NCBI GenBank assembly: GCA_947073515.1
Contig: CAMTMC010000033.1
Coordinates: 1 to 32,477 of the forward strand
DNA from: an uncultured bacterium
GTDB taxonomy: Bacteria > Bacillota > Clostridia > Oscillospirales > Oscillospiraceae
DNA length: 32,477 nt
Direction: 5' to 3'
In this document: one piece after another, positions 25,060 through 32,477 of the stretch
How positions within the stretch are numbered: position 1 is the stretch's first letter
Layout of the letters: every line of letters starts with the position of its first letter
Position numbers and translations under genes: made by a program
The notes under the pieces: model-generated
Told to the model about the DNA's origin: nothing
The model's input: the letters and a program-made list of their open reading frames with translations, nothing else
Databases searched by the model: none

Positions 25060-26433
25060 ATGGACAATCGGGAGTTGCTGCGGAACATCCCCAAGGTGGA
25101 CGAGCTGCTGAGGGAGGAGGTTCTGACGGGCTTGGATATCCCGGCGGCGCTGCTGCGGGAGGCGGTGCGGGGAGAGCTGGACAGCCTGCGGGCCCGGGTG
25201 CTGGCCGGGGAACTGGATTCCCTGCCGGAACGGGAGGCCCTGTGCGGGGACATCCTCCGCCGGGCCCGGCGGGAGGCCCTGTCCCCCCTGCGGCCGGTGA
25301 TCAACGGCACTGGCGTGGTGCTGCACACCAACCTGGGCCGGGCCTGCCTGTCCCGGAGGGCCGCCGCCGGGGCCGCCGCCGTGGGGGGGTACTCCACCCT
25401 GGAGTACGACCTGGATCGGGGGGCCAGAGGTTCCCGCCACAGCCATGTGGAACAGCTCCTGTGCCAGGTTACCGGGGCGGAGGCCGCTATGGCGGTGAAC
25501 AACAACGCCGCCGCCGTGCTCCTGATCCTGTCTGAGCTGGGCCGGGGGGGCGAGGTCATCACCTCCCGGGGGGAGCTGGTGGAGATCGGCGGCTCCTTCC
25601 GGATTCCGGACATCATGGTACAGTGCGGCTGCACCCTGAAGGAGGTGGGCACCACCAACAAGACCCACCCCCGGGACTACGAGCGGGCCATCGGGCCGGA
25701 TACCAGGGCCCTGCTGAAAGTACACACCAGCAACTTTAAGATTATGGGCTTCACCGAGTCGGTCTCCCTGGAGGACATGGTGGAGCTGGGCAAGCAATAC
25801 GATCTGCCCGTGGTCCAGGACCTGGGCAGCGGCTCCCTGGTGGATCTGGAGCGGTTCGGCATCCACGACGAGCCCACCGTCCAGCACTCGGTGCGGGCGG
25901 GGGTGGATGTGATCTCCTTCAGCGGGGACAAGCTGCTGGGGGGGCCCCAGGCGGGCATCATCATCGGCAAAAAGAAGTACATCGACCGCTTTAAAGCCCA
26001 CCCCCTGGCCCGGGCCATGCGGGTGGACAAGATGACCCTGGCCGCCCTGCGGGAGACCCTGTTCAGCTACACCGATCTGGAGCTGGCGGTGGAGGAGATC
26101 CCCACCCTGCGGATGCTGTCCCTGTCTGACGAGGATTTGCGGGGCCGGGCCTCCCTGCTGCGGGATCAAATGGAGGAGCGGGGGATTTCCGCCCAGGTGG
26201 TCCGGACCGAGGGCCAGGTGGGGGGCGGCTCTGTCCCCACCCAGCTGCTGCCCTCCTGGGCGGTGGCGGTGGAGCCGGGCAGGCTGAGCCTGGAGGCCCT
26301 GGAGGAGGGCCTGCGCCGCCGGGAGCTGCCGGTGATCGGCCGGATCTTCCGGGAGCAGTACCTGCTGGACGCGCGCACCATTGACGAGCGGGACTACCCG
26401 GCGGTGGTCCAGGCGGTGGCGGAGGTGTTGGGA
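25060..26433 (+). CDS. selA: L-seryl-tRNA(Sec) selenium transferase
   Basis: A 458-residue PLP enzyme (the stop codon ends at 26436) that turns Ser-tRNA(Sec) into Sec-tRNA(Sec) using selenophosphate. Markers: N-terminal RNIPKVDELL, GTGVVLHTNLGRA, SHVEQLLCQVTGAEAAMAVN, the PLP-binding lysine Lys291 in SFSGDKLLGGPQAG, and VRVDKMTLAALRETL. Length matches E. coli SelA (463). ATG at 25060 lies ~10 bases after AAGGAGC; the GTG at 25051 touches that site and is unlikely. The stop overlaps the selB start (ATGA). With selB, the tRNA(Sec) gene and a selenoprotein operon downstream, its role is secure. selD, needed to supply selenophosphate, is not in the window. Confidence 0.97.
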
Positions 26434-28385
26434 TGAAGCATGTCATCATCGGCACCGCCGGGCACGTGGATCACGGCAAGACCCTGCTGGTCAAGGCCCT
26501 CACCGGCATTGACACTGACCGGCTGATGGAGGAGAAAAAGCGGGGCATCACCATTGAGCTGGGCTTTGCCCACCTGGACTTTGACAACGGGCTCCAGGCG
26601 GGCATCGTGGACGTGCCCGGACATGAGAAATTTATCAAGAATATGCTGGCCGGGGCGGGGGGCATCGACCTGGCCATGCTGGTGGTGGCCGCCGACGAGG
26701 GCTTTATGCCCCAGACGGTGGAGCACCTGGAAATCCTCTCTTTGCTGGGAATCAAGGACGGGCTGGTGGTGATCACCAAATGCGACATGGTGGAGCCCGA
26801 TTGGGTGGAGATGATCCAGGAGGACATCGCCGGCCGGGTGGAGGGCACCTTTCTGGAGGGCAAGCCGGTCTTCCAGGTGTCGGCCTACACCGGCCAGGGC
26901 ATCCCCGAGCTGCGCCAGGCCCTGGGGGAGCTGGTGCGGAAGGTGGAGGAGAAAAGCCTTCGCACCCCCTTCCGCCTGCCCATCGACCGGGTGTTCTCCG
27001 TAGACGGCTTCGGCACGGTGGTCACCGGCACCCTCATCGAGGGGGCGGTGAACGTGGGTGACCCGGTGGAGGTGATGCCCGAGGGGCTGGAGGCCCGGGT
27101 GCGGAATTTGCAGGTCCACGGGAAGGATGTGGACACCGCCTTCGCCGGGCAGCGGGTGGCGGTGAACCTGGCGGGCATTAAGAAGGCGGAGCTGGACCGG
27201 GGGGACACGGTGGCCTGGCCCAAGTCGGTGCGCACCACCCGGATGCTGGACGTGCGGCTGCGGAATGTGAAAAACTCCCAGCGGACCATTCTCGCCGGCT
27301 CCCAGGTCCACCTGTACCACGGCTCCTCCGTGCGCCTGGCCAAGGTGGTGCTGCTGGACCGGGAGGCCCTCCAGCCCGGGGAGAGCTGTTACGCCCAGCT
27401 GCGGATGACCGAGGATCTGGCCGCCAAGCCGGGGGACCGGTTTGTGATCCGGTTCTACTCCCCCCTGGAGACCATCGGCGGCGGCGTCATCCTGGATGAC
27501 AACCCCCGGCGGCACAAGGCGGGGGACCAGGGGGTGCTGGACGCCCTGGCGATTAAAGAGAGCGGCTCCGGCGACCAGCGGCTGATCCAGGCGGTGGCCG
27601 AGGGGGGCAGTTCCCTGCCCGCCCTGGACAAGCTGGCCGTCCAGCTGAACATGGACAAGGAGGAGCTGGGCCAGGCCCTGGGCGGCCTGTGCGCCGCCGG
27701 AAAGCTGCTGGAGCCCCTGCCCGGCCGGTATCTGGCCCTGTCGGTGCTGGACGGGCTCTGGGAGAGCTGCTCCGCCCTGCTGGAGCAGTACCACAAGCAG
27801 AACCCCCTCCACGCCGGGATGAAGGTGGCCGAGCTGCGGCAGAAGCTGCTGAAGGCCGCCGACCAGGCGGTGGCGGACGCCATCCTGGCCGCCCTGGTCC
27901 GGGAGGGGAAGCTGAAGCGGGTGGCCGGCCGGTACGCCCTGGCGGACTTCTCCGTCCACCTCACCAAGCGGCAGAATTCCATCAAGGACCGGCTGCTGAA
28001 GCAGTACGGCGGCTACGGGCTAGAGACCCCCGGCCTGGACGAGGTGTACGGCGGCTTTGAGTCCAAGGAGCTCACCGACTGCAAGCAGGTGGTGGAGAGC
28101 CTGGTGTCCAGCGGCGAGCTGGTGATGCTCACCCCCCAGATCTGCGTCCACCAGGACGTGTACCGGGACGTGTGCCGGAAGCTTTGCGCCTATCTGGCCG
28201 GGCATGAGACCATCGCCCTGGCCGACTTCCGGGACCTGATGGGCACCTCCCGGAAATACGCCCTGGCGGTGCTGGAGTACTACGATAAAAATAAAATCCT
28301 GAAAAAAGAGGAGGATCTCCGCCGTCCGGGGATGAATTTCTGGGATATCTCCCAGTATTTTGACGAAGTTTCTGAAAATGGATAG
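26433..28385 (+). CDS. selB: Selenocysteine-specific elongation factor
   Basis: A 650-residue GTPase that brings Sec-tRNA(Sec) to the ribosome at UGA codons marked by a SECIS hairpin. G motifs are complete: GHVDHGKT (10-17), [17 protein letters not shown] and TKCD. EF-Tu-like domains II-III follow ([35 protein letters not shown]), then four winged-helix repeats in the C-terminal ~250 residues, ending with [20 protein letters not shown] and [11 protein letters not shown], which bind the SECIS RNA. Length is typical (E. coli 614). The start overlaps the selA stop, so both are translated together. Confidence 0.97.
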   Translation: MKHVIIGTAGHVDHGKTLLVKALTGIDTDRLMEEKKRGITIELGFAHLDFDNGLQAGIVDVPGHEKFIKNMLAGAGGIDLAMLVVAADEGFMPQTVEHLEILSLLGIKDGLVVITKCDMVEPDWVEMIQEDIAGRVEGTFLEGKPVFQVSAYTGQGIPELRQALGELVRKVEEKSLRTPFRLPIDRVFSVDGFGTVVTGTLIEGAVNVGDPVEVMPEGLEARVRNLQVHGKDVDTAFAGQRVAVNLAGIKKAELDRGDTVAWPKSVRTTRMLDVRLRNVKNSQRTILAGSQVHLYHGSSVRLAKVVLLDREALQPGESCYAQLRMTEDLAAKPGDRFVIRFYSPLETIGGGVILDDNPRRHKAGDQGVLDALAIKESGSGDQRLIQAVAEGGSSLPALDKLAVQLNMDKEELGQALGGLCAAGKLLEPLPGRYLALSVLDGLWESCSALLEQYHKQNPLHAGMKVAELRQKLLKAADQAVADAILAALVREGKLKRVAGRYALADFSVHLTKRQNSIKDRLLKQYGGYGLETPGLDEVYGGFESKELTDCKQVVESLVSSGELVMLTPQICVHQDVYRDVCRKLCAYLAGHETIALADFRDLMGTSRKYALAVLEYYDKNKILKKEEDLRRPGMNFWDISQYFDEVSENG

Positions 28386-28402
28386 AATTTGAAAAAACGT
28401 GG

Positions 28403-28431
28403 TTGCCAAACGGCGAAATGCGTGATATGAT
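28403..28431 (+). promoter_or_regulatory. Promoter of the tRNA(Sec) gene
   Basis: TTGCCA (28403-28408), 17-base spacer, TATGAT (28426-28431), 14 bases before the first tRNA base. The tRNA can thus be made separately from selAB. Confidence 0.75.
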
Positions 28432-28444
28432 AGAGGGCGCATTT

Positions 28445-28541
28445 GGGGGTAGATGGGTGCTGGTGTGCCTCCTGGTCTTCAAAACCAGTGATAGGGGTGA
28501 GGAGCCTCTTAGGTGGGTTCGATTCCCACATACTCCCGCCA
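28445..28541 (+). tRNA. selC: tRNA-Sec (anticodon TCA)
   Basis: 97 bases including an encoded CCA (28539-28541). The anticodon stem CTGGT/ACCAG (28472-28476, 28484-28488) encloses the loop CTTCAAA with anticodon TCA at 28479-28481, which reads UGA. The D arm is long (GGGTGC...GTGCCT, six pairs with wobbles), the variable arm is very large (about 24 bases), and the T arm GTGGG-TTCGATT-CCCAC is standard. The acceptor stem starts with five G and pairs with ATACTCCC; position 8 would be a G-A mismatch, although bacterial tRNA(Sec) normally has eight pairs. Its place after selAB and the anticodon leave little doubt. Confidence 0.97.
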
Positions 28542-28542
28542 G

Positions 28543-28573
28543 ACCGGCGGCGCGGCTGTGCCGCGCGGCCGGT
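28543..28573 (+). terminator. Terminator after tRNA(Sec)
   Basis: A 13-pair stem with one internal mismatch (28543-28556 with 28560-28573) and a 3-base loop, beginning two bases after the CCA end, followed by the weak T-rich TCTTATTT. Partial read-through into the LysR gene is possible, since no separate promoter for that gene is evident. Confidence 0.75.
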
Positions 28574-28616
28574 TCTTATTTCGCGACGAGAGGGGGCCCG
28601 GCGCTTGGCGGAGATT

Positions 28617-29555
28617 ATGGCTGACATTGACATGCGGGAGCTGGAGGCCTTCTTCTACGTGGTGAAGGAGGGCAGCTTCTCCAAGGCCGCCCAGACCCTC
28701 TTCCTAACCCAGCCCACCATCAGCGCCCATGTGGCCTCCCTGGAGCGGAAGCTGAAGGTACAGCTCCTGGTGCGCACCACCAAGGAGGTGTGCCTGTCCG
28801 ACGCGGGGATGCTCCTCTACGGCTACGCGGAGAAAATCCTCAAGCTGCGGGAGGAGGCGGTGCGGGCGGTGGACTCCTTTGTGAAGGAGATGCGGGGCAC
28901 CGTCCGGGTGGCGGCCTCCACCATCCCCGCCCAGTACTACCTGCCCAAGCTGATCCAGGGCTTCCGGGCCGACTACCCCGATGTGTCCTTTGGGCTGGAG
29001 ACCCTGGACAGCGCCGAGGTGGCGGAGCAGGTGGCCGCCCGGAAGGCGGACGTGGGCTTTACCGGCACCATGATCCCCGCCAGCAAGTGCGTCTATGAGG
29101 TCTTTGCCGAGGACCGCCTGGTGGTCATCACCCCCAACCGGCCCCGGTACCGCTCCTATCAGCACACAGGCTTTCCCGTCCGGCAGCTGATGCACGAGAC
29201 CTTCATCAGCCGGGAGAAGGGCAGCGGCACCCGCATCGAGACGGAGAGCTTCCTCCGGGAGATGGGGGTGGACGTGGACAAGATCACCACGGCCGTGGAG
29301 GTGCGCTCCACGGAGAGCATCAAGCAGATGGTCAGCGAGGGCCTGGGGATATCCATGATCTCCCAGAGCGCCTGCCAGGACTACTGCCAGTTCCAGAAGA
29401 TCCTGGCCTTCAACTTCGACAACGTGAGCCTGCGGCGCAAGCTCTACCTGGTGCGGCACAAGAACAGCCTGCTCTCCCCGGTGGCCCAGGCTTTTTACGA
29501 CTATGTGCTCCAGGCCGGCGGGGGAGAGGGGAAGGCCCGGCCCCATTCAAAATGA
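28617..29555 (+). CDS. LysR-family regulator, selenium-metabolism associated
   Basis: A 312-residue LysR protein. Helix-turn-helix in residues 5-64 (MRELEAFFYVVKEGSFSKAAQTLFLTQPTIS...LERKLKVQLLVRT), linker helix, then a substrate-binding-protein-like domain (GTVRVAASTIPAQYYLPKLI, ISREKGSGTRIE, GLGISMIS). ATG at 28617 sits behind a weak GGCGGAG. A LysR type recurrently linked to selenium-metabolism genes in Clostridia is known, and this copy sits between selAB-tRNA(Sec) and the glycine reductase operon, so it likely controls one or both. In-frame open sequence back to 28443 overlaps the tRNA and is not coding. Confidence 0.92.
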   Translation: MADIDMRELEAFFYVVKEGSFSKAAQTLFLTQPTISAHVASLERKLKVQLLVRTTKEVCLSDAGMLLYGYAEKILKLREEAVRAVDSFVKEMRGTVRVAASTIPAQYYLPKLIQGFRADYPDVSFGLETLDSAEVAEQVAARKADVGFTGTMIPASKCVYEVFAEDRLVVITPNRPRYRSYQHTGFPVRQLMHETFISREKGSGTRIETESFLREMGVDVDKITTAVEVRSTESIKQMVSEGLGISMISQSACQDYCQFQKILAFNFDNVSLRRKLYLVRHKNSLLSPVAQAFYDYVLQAGGGEGKARPHSK

Positions 29556-29622
29556 CCCGGGAGCCTATATATATTTTCTATAAATAACCACCATGATTCT
29601 TTTCTATTTAAATAAAATTTAC

Positions 29623-29651
29623 TTGTGAACCTGGAGATTTTGACGTATCAT
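29623..29651 (+). promoter_or_regulatory. Probable promoter of the grd operon
   Basis: TTGTGA (29623-29628), 17 bases, TATCAT (29646-29651), in an AT-rich stretch (29565-29705) that stands out from the GC-rich surroundings. It lies ~55 bases before the riboswitch. Between them a weak hairpin (AAACCG 29661-29666 with CGGTTT 29681-29686) is visible; no gene lies in 29556-29960. Confidence 0.6.
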
Positions 29652-29704
29652 ATCATATGGAAACCGGAAGTGCTCAACCTCGGTTTACAAACATAATCAA
29701 ATAT

Positions 29705-29900
29705 AGAAGTTGGATGAGGTGTTCGGGAGATCCGCGCTTGTTGCGGGGCCGAAGGAATAAGAGGTGGACAAGCCGATCCACCTTGAATATCTCAGGCAAA
29801 AGGACCGGGCACTGACAACTCTCTGGAGAGCGTAAGCGCCGAAGGAGCAACCCACTCAAAAGGCGGGGAATCTCTCAGGTTTGTAACAGAGCGAGGCGAT
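29705..29900 (+). promoter_or_regulatory. Tandem glycine riboswitch
   Basis: Two glycine aptamers in a row. Aptamer 1 (about 29724-29808) has GGAGA, GCCGAAGGA and ATCTCAGGCAAAAGGACCG. Aptamer 2 (about 29819-29891) has CTGGAGAG, GCCGAAGGAGCAA and TCTCTCAGG...CAGAG. The leader AGTTG (29708-29712) is complementary to CAACT in the linker (29816-29820), with GA/TGA bases beside them, matching the leader-linker kink-turn known for this class. The second aptamer's P1 (CTCTG 29821-29825 with CAGAG 29887-29891) shares bases with the 5' arm of the terminator that follows. Glycine binding should thus keep the terminator open and turn on grdXE and the genes behind them. Confidence 0.93.
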
Positions 29901-29929
29901 TTGGTTTGCGATTGCCCCGCTCTATTTTT
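29888..29929 (+). terminator. Riboswitch expression-platform terminator
   Basis: Arms AGAGCGAGGCGAT (29888-29900) and ATTGCCCCGCTCT (29911-29923), one mismatch and one wobble, then ATTTTTG. The 5' arm overlaps the 3' strand of aptamer-2 P1, so the two structures exclude each other: terminator without glycine, read-through with glycine. Confidence 0.88.
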
Positions 29930-29960
29930 GTCAAAACGCGGGCGGAAGGAGTGGGTCAAC

Positions 29961-30386
29961 ATGGCGCTGATGGGCAGTGAGAGAGATTATCTGATCCTGA
30001 CAAACAACCCCCTGGTTCCCGCCTGCATGGAGGGGAAGGGCAAGTTTACCATCCGCTTCTTGGCGGAGAAAAACTTCCGGGAGATTCTGGTGCTGGCCCG
30101 GGATATGGTGTACGCGGGGCACACCCTGTACACCCACCCCATGGCGGGCAGCGTGAAGCCCAATGAGACCCCCTACAAGTCGCTGATCGTCTCGGTGGAG
30201 CCCCACGGCTTTGACGGGACCCACGGGGAGCTCATGTCCAACGCCATCGCCGTCTTCGACAAGTTCACCCCCATCGGGTGGGAGCTGGAGGAGCGCATCC
30301 TGAAGGATTTCCAACTGATCGACTATACCCTGCTGGCGGGCGCCATCAACTTTGACGCCCAGGCGGGTCTTAGTAACAAAAAATAG
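29961..30386 (+). CDS. grdX: GrdX protein of the glycine reductase operon
   Basis: A 141-residue cytosolic protein that matches GrdX, the small protein of unknown function at the head of many glycine reductase operons. Recognisable parts: LILTNNPLV near the N-terminus, GHTLYTHPMAGSVKPNETPYKSL in the middle and DYTLLAGAIN near the end. ATG at 29961 has AAGGAG at 29946-29951; earlier in-frame codons lie in the terminator and do not look coding. It is the first gene after the glycine riboswitch and precedes grdE by 19 bases. Its biochemical role is not established; association with the reductase is known only from gene order. Confidence 0.9.
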   Translation: MALMGSERDYLILTNNPLVPACMEGKGKFTIRFLAEKNFREILVLARDMVYAGHTLYTHPMAGSVKPNETPYKSLIVSVEPHGFDGTHGELMSNAIAVFDKFTPIGWELEERILKDFQLIDYTLLAGAINFDAQAGLSNKK

Positions 30387-30405
30387 GAAGAAGGAGGTGT
30401 TCACT

Positions 30406-31704
30406 TTGAAATTGGAGCTGGGATTTATCCAGATCAACGACATCCAGTTTTCAAAGGAATGCAAGGTAGAGAGCAACACCCTGTATATCGACCCGGACGC
30501 CGTCAAGGCCTTCATGTATGAAGACGACGACGTGAAGGCCTGGGTCAAGGACTTCAGCTTTGACATCGCCAAGCCCGGCGAGAGTGTTCGTATCACCCCC
30601 GTGAAGGACGTGATCGAGCCCCGTGTCAAGGTGGAGGGCTCCGGCGGCGTGTTCCCCGGTGTCATCAACAAGGTTGACACCGTCGGCAGCGGCAAAACCC
30701 ACGTTCTGCGGGGCATGGCCGTGGTCACCGCCGGCAAGATCGTCGGCTTCCAGGAGGGCATCATCGACATGTCCGGCCCTGGCGCCGAGTACACCCCGTT
30801 CAGCAAGCTGAACGACTTCGTGGTGGTGGCCGAGCCCGCTGAGGGCTATCAGGACCACAAGCACGACTATGAGCACGCCGTCCGGATCGCCGGCCTGCGG
30901 GCCGCCACCTTCATCGGTGAGCTGGGCCGCAACGTCAAGCCTGACGAGACCCAGGAGTTCGAGACCTACGGCATCAAGGAGGGCATCGAGAAGCTGCCCG
31001 GCCTGCCCCGTGTGGCCTATGTCCACATGCTGCAGACCCAGGGCCTGCTCCACGACACCTATGTGTACGGTGTGGACGCCAAGCGCACCCTGACCACCAT
31101 CATCAACCCCACCGAGACCATGGACGGCGCCATCCTCAGCGGCAACTGCGTGTCCGCCTGTGACAAGAACACCACCTATCACCACCTGAACAACCCCGTG
31201 GTGGCCGAGCTGTTCGCCCAGCACGGCAAGAAGATTAACTACGTCTGCAACATCATCACCAACGAGAACGTCTATCTGGCCGACAAGCAGCGCTCCTCTG
31301 ACTGGACCGCCAAGCTGTGCCGCCTGCTGGACCTGGACGGCGCTATCGTGTCTCAGGAGGGCTTCGGCAACCCCGACACCGACCTGATCATGAACGCCAA
31401 GAAGATCGCCCTGCAGGGCGTGAAGACCACCATCATTACCGACGAGTACGCCGGCCAGGACGGCAAGTCCCAGTCCCTGGCTGACGCCGATCCTCTGGCT
31501 GACGCCGTGGTCACCGGCGGCAACGCCAACCAGGTGATTATCCTGCCCAAGATGGACAAGGTCATCGGCACCCTGGATTATGTCGACGTCATCGCTGGCG
31601 GCCACGCCGGGTCCCTGCGTCCCGACGGCACCATCGAGGCCGAGCTGCAGATCATCACCGGCGCTACCAACGAGATGGGCTTCAACCGCCTGAGCGCCCG
31701 CTAA
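30406..31704 (+). CDS. grdE: Glycine reductase component B, alpha/beta subunit proprotein
   Basis: A 432-residue proprotein of the substrate-specific component B, which activates glycine for reduction to acetyl phosphate and ammonia. GrdE-type proteins are known to split themselves at an internal cysteine (Cys242 in Clostridium sticklandii) to give two subunits, with a carbonyl group on the new N-terminus. The matching residue here is Cys248 in SGNCVSACDKNTTYHHLNNP. The N-terminus MKLELGFIQINDI and the end TGATNEMGFNRLSAR are typical. Start is TTG at 30406, with AAGGAGGTG six bases before; an ATG at 30352 lies within grdX and has no ribosome site. Codon use is strongly biased, as in a highly expressed gene. 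Sarcosine/betaine paralogues (GrdG/GrdH) are the alternative; the glycine riboswitch and grdX favour GrdE. Confidence 0.92.
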   Translation: MKLELGFIQINDIQFSKECKVESNTLYIDPDAVKAFMYEDDDVKAWVKDFSFDIAKPGESVRITPVKDVIEPRVKVEGSGGVFPGVINKVDTVGSGKTHVLRGMAVVTAGKIVGFQEGIIDMSGPGAEYTPFSKLNDFVVVAEPAEGYQDHKHDYEHAVRIAGLRAATFIGELGRNVKPDETQEFETYGIKEGIEKLPGLPRVAYVHMLQTQGLLHDTYVYGVDAKRTLTTIINPTETMDGAILSGNCVSACDKNTTYHHLNNPVVAELFAQHGKKINYVCNIITNENVYLADKQRSSDWTAKLCRLLDLDGAIVSQEGFGNPDTDLIMNAKKIALQGVKTTIITDEYAGQDGKSQSLADADPLADAVVTGGNANQVIILPKMDKVIGTLDYVDVIAGGHAGSLRPDGTIEAELQIITGATNEMGFNRLSAR

Positions 31705-31729
31705 TTTTTGAGAAAGGAGGAACAGAACT

Positions 31730-32477
31730 ATGAGTTTTAAAGTAGTCCACTATATCAACCAGTTCTTCGCCAACATCGGCGGCGAGGAGATGGCCCACGT
31801 GGAGCCCGAGCTGCGGGAAGGCATTGTCGGCCCCGGCATGGCGTTCAACACCGCCTGGAAGGGCGAGGCCGAGATCTCCAACACCATCATCTGCGGCGAC
31901 TCCTACTTCGCCGAGCACGAGGCCGACGCTAAGGCCAAGGTCCTGGGCTGGGTGAAGGACATCAAGCCCGACTTCTTCATCGCCGGCCCCGCCTTCAACG
32001 CCGGCCGCTACGGCTACGCCTGCGCCACCATCGCCAACGCTGTCCAGGAGGAGCTGGGCATCCCCGTTCTGACCGGTATGTACGAGGAGAACCCCGGCGC
32101 CGACCTGAAGAACAAGATCCTGATTGTCGCCACCGCCAACTCCGCCGCCGGCATGCGCAAGGCCGCCCCCGCCATGGCCGCCCTGGCCCTGAAGATCATG
32201 AAGGGCGAGGAGATCGGCGCCTCCTGCGAGGAGGGCTATATGCCCAACGGCATCCGCAAGAACTTCTTCGAGAAGGAGCGGGGCGCCAAGCGTGCTGTGG
32301 ACATGCTCATCAAGAAGCTGAACGATCAGCCCTTCACCACTGAGTATCCCATGCCCTCCTTCGACCGCGTGGCCCCCAACGCCGCCATCAAGGACCTGTC
32401 CAAGGCCACCATCGCCCTGTGCACCTCCGGCGGTATCGTCCCCAAGGGCAACCCCGACCACATCGAGTCCTCCTCCG
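31730..32477 (+). CDS. grdB: Glycine reductase component B, gamma subunit (3' truncated)
   Basis: The first 249 residues of a GrdB/GrdF/GrdI-type selenoprotein; the gene runs out of the window. Start ATG at 31730 after AGAAAGGAGGAACAG. Clear markers: KVVHYINQFFANIGGEE, EGIVGPGMAFNTAW, TIICGDSYFAE, the IAGPAFNAGRYGYAC segment, LTGMYEENPG and, at the edge, ALCTSGGIVPKGNPDHIESS. In known relatives the UGA-encoded selenocysteine lies around residue 350, i.e. beyond the window, so it cannot be checked here. It follows grdE by 25 bases. GrdB (glycine) is preferred over sarcosine or betaine versions from context. No grdA lies between grdE and this gene. Confidence 0.9.
   Translation, partial: MSFKVVHYINQFFANIGGEEMAHVEPELREGIVGPGMAFNTAWKGEAEISNTIICGDSYFAEHEADAKAKVLGWVKDIKPDFFIAGPAFNAGRYGYACATIANAVQEELGIPVLTGMYEENPGADLKNKILIVATANSAAGMRKAAPAMAALALKIMKGEEIGASCEEGYMPNGIRKNFFEKERGAKRAVDMLIKKLNDQPFTTEYPMPSFDRVAPNAAIKDLSKATIALCTSGGIVPKGNPDHIESSS

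Noticed and set aside
26394-27959. Minus-strand open frame of about 520 codons opposite selB
   Set aside because: Composition is Gln/His/Gly-rich and unlike any family; selB on the other strand is unmistakable.
28443-28616. Coding extension of the LysR gene back through the tRNA region
   Set aside because: It would translate tRNA(Sec) and its terminator; the LysR family start is MADIDMRELEAF at 28617.
29553-29585. Possible UGA-Sec read-through at the LysR stop
   Set aside because: Beyond TGA the frame gives only a short unrelated tail before another stop, with no conserved context.
30451-31605. Minus-strand open frame of 384 codons opposite grdE
   Set aside because: Mirror of strongly biased grdE codons; Val/Gly/Leu/His-rich without domains or a ribosome site.

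Overview
The window is about 32.5 kb of GC-rich, spore-former-type Firmicutes DNA, most like a gut Oscillospiraceae (Flavonifractor/Pseudoflavonifractor/Oscillibacter-type). Evidence for this is spoVT, strong AGGAGG-type ribosome sites, sigma-A promoters with a recurring 17-bp spacer, a Stickland-type glycine reductase operon and a bacterial selenocysteine system. The genus is inferred from composition and gene content and was not tested by alignment. All confident genes are on the + strand except one broken acetyltransferase. The first and last genes run off the window.

Left part (1-6.2 kb): a sugar-type ABC importer (binding protein, two permeases) followed by a LacI-family regulator; a frameshifted GNAT acetyltransferase on the minus strand; then coaBC for coenzyme A synthesis. 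Middle-left (6.3-13 kb): a MarR regulator with a palindrome-bracketed promoter and a MATE efflux pump; a 120-bp non-coding element with imperfect inverted ends; then a three-gene unit of a zinc-ribbon membrane protein, an ABC ATPase and an unusual 784-residue permease that is two ABC-2 permeases fused in tandem.

Centre (13.1-24.3 kb): a GntR/FCD regulator and a large peptide-use operon with an M29-like aminopeptidase, an M17 aminopeptidase, a complete oligopeptide ABC transporter (SBP, two permeases, two ATPases), a small membrane protein and a second M17 aminopeptidase. The promoter after the regulator carries the perfect palindrome ATTCTATAGAAT between its -35 and -10, and a second copy lies in the leader. 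Peptides would be imported and cut to amino acids under control of the GntR protein. spoVT follows, with a sigma-G-like promoter.

Right part (25-32.5 kb): selA, selB, the selenocysteine tRNA and a LysR regulator, then a tandem glycine riboswitch whose terminator overlaps the P1 stem of the second aptamer (an ON-switch design), then grdX, grdE and the start of a grdB-type selenoprotein gene. The Sec machinery thus sits directly beside a Sec-dependent glycine reductase operon. Together with the peptide operon, this suggests an organism that ferments peptides and amino acids. No CRISPR array, rRNA, phage or intact insertion sequence was seen.
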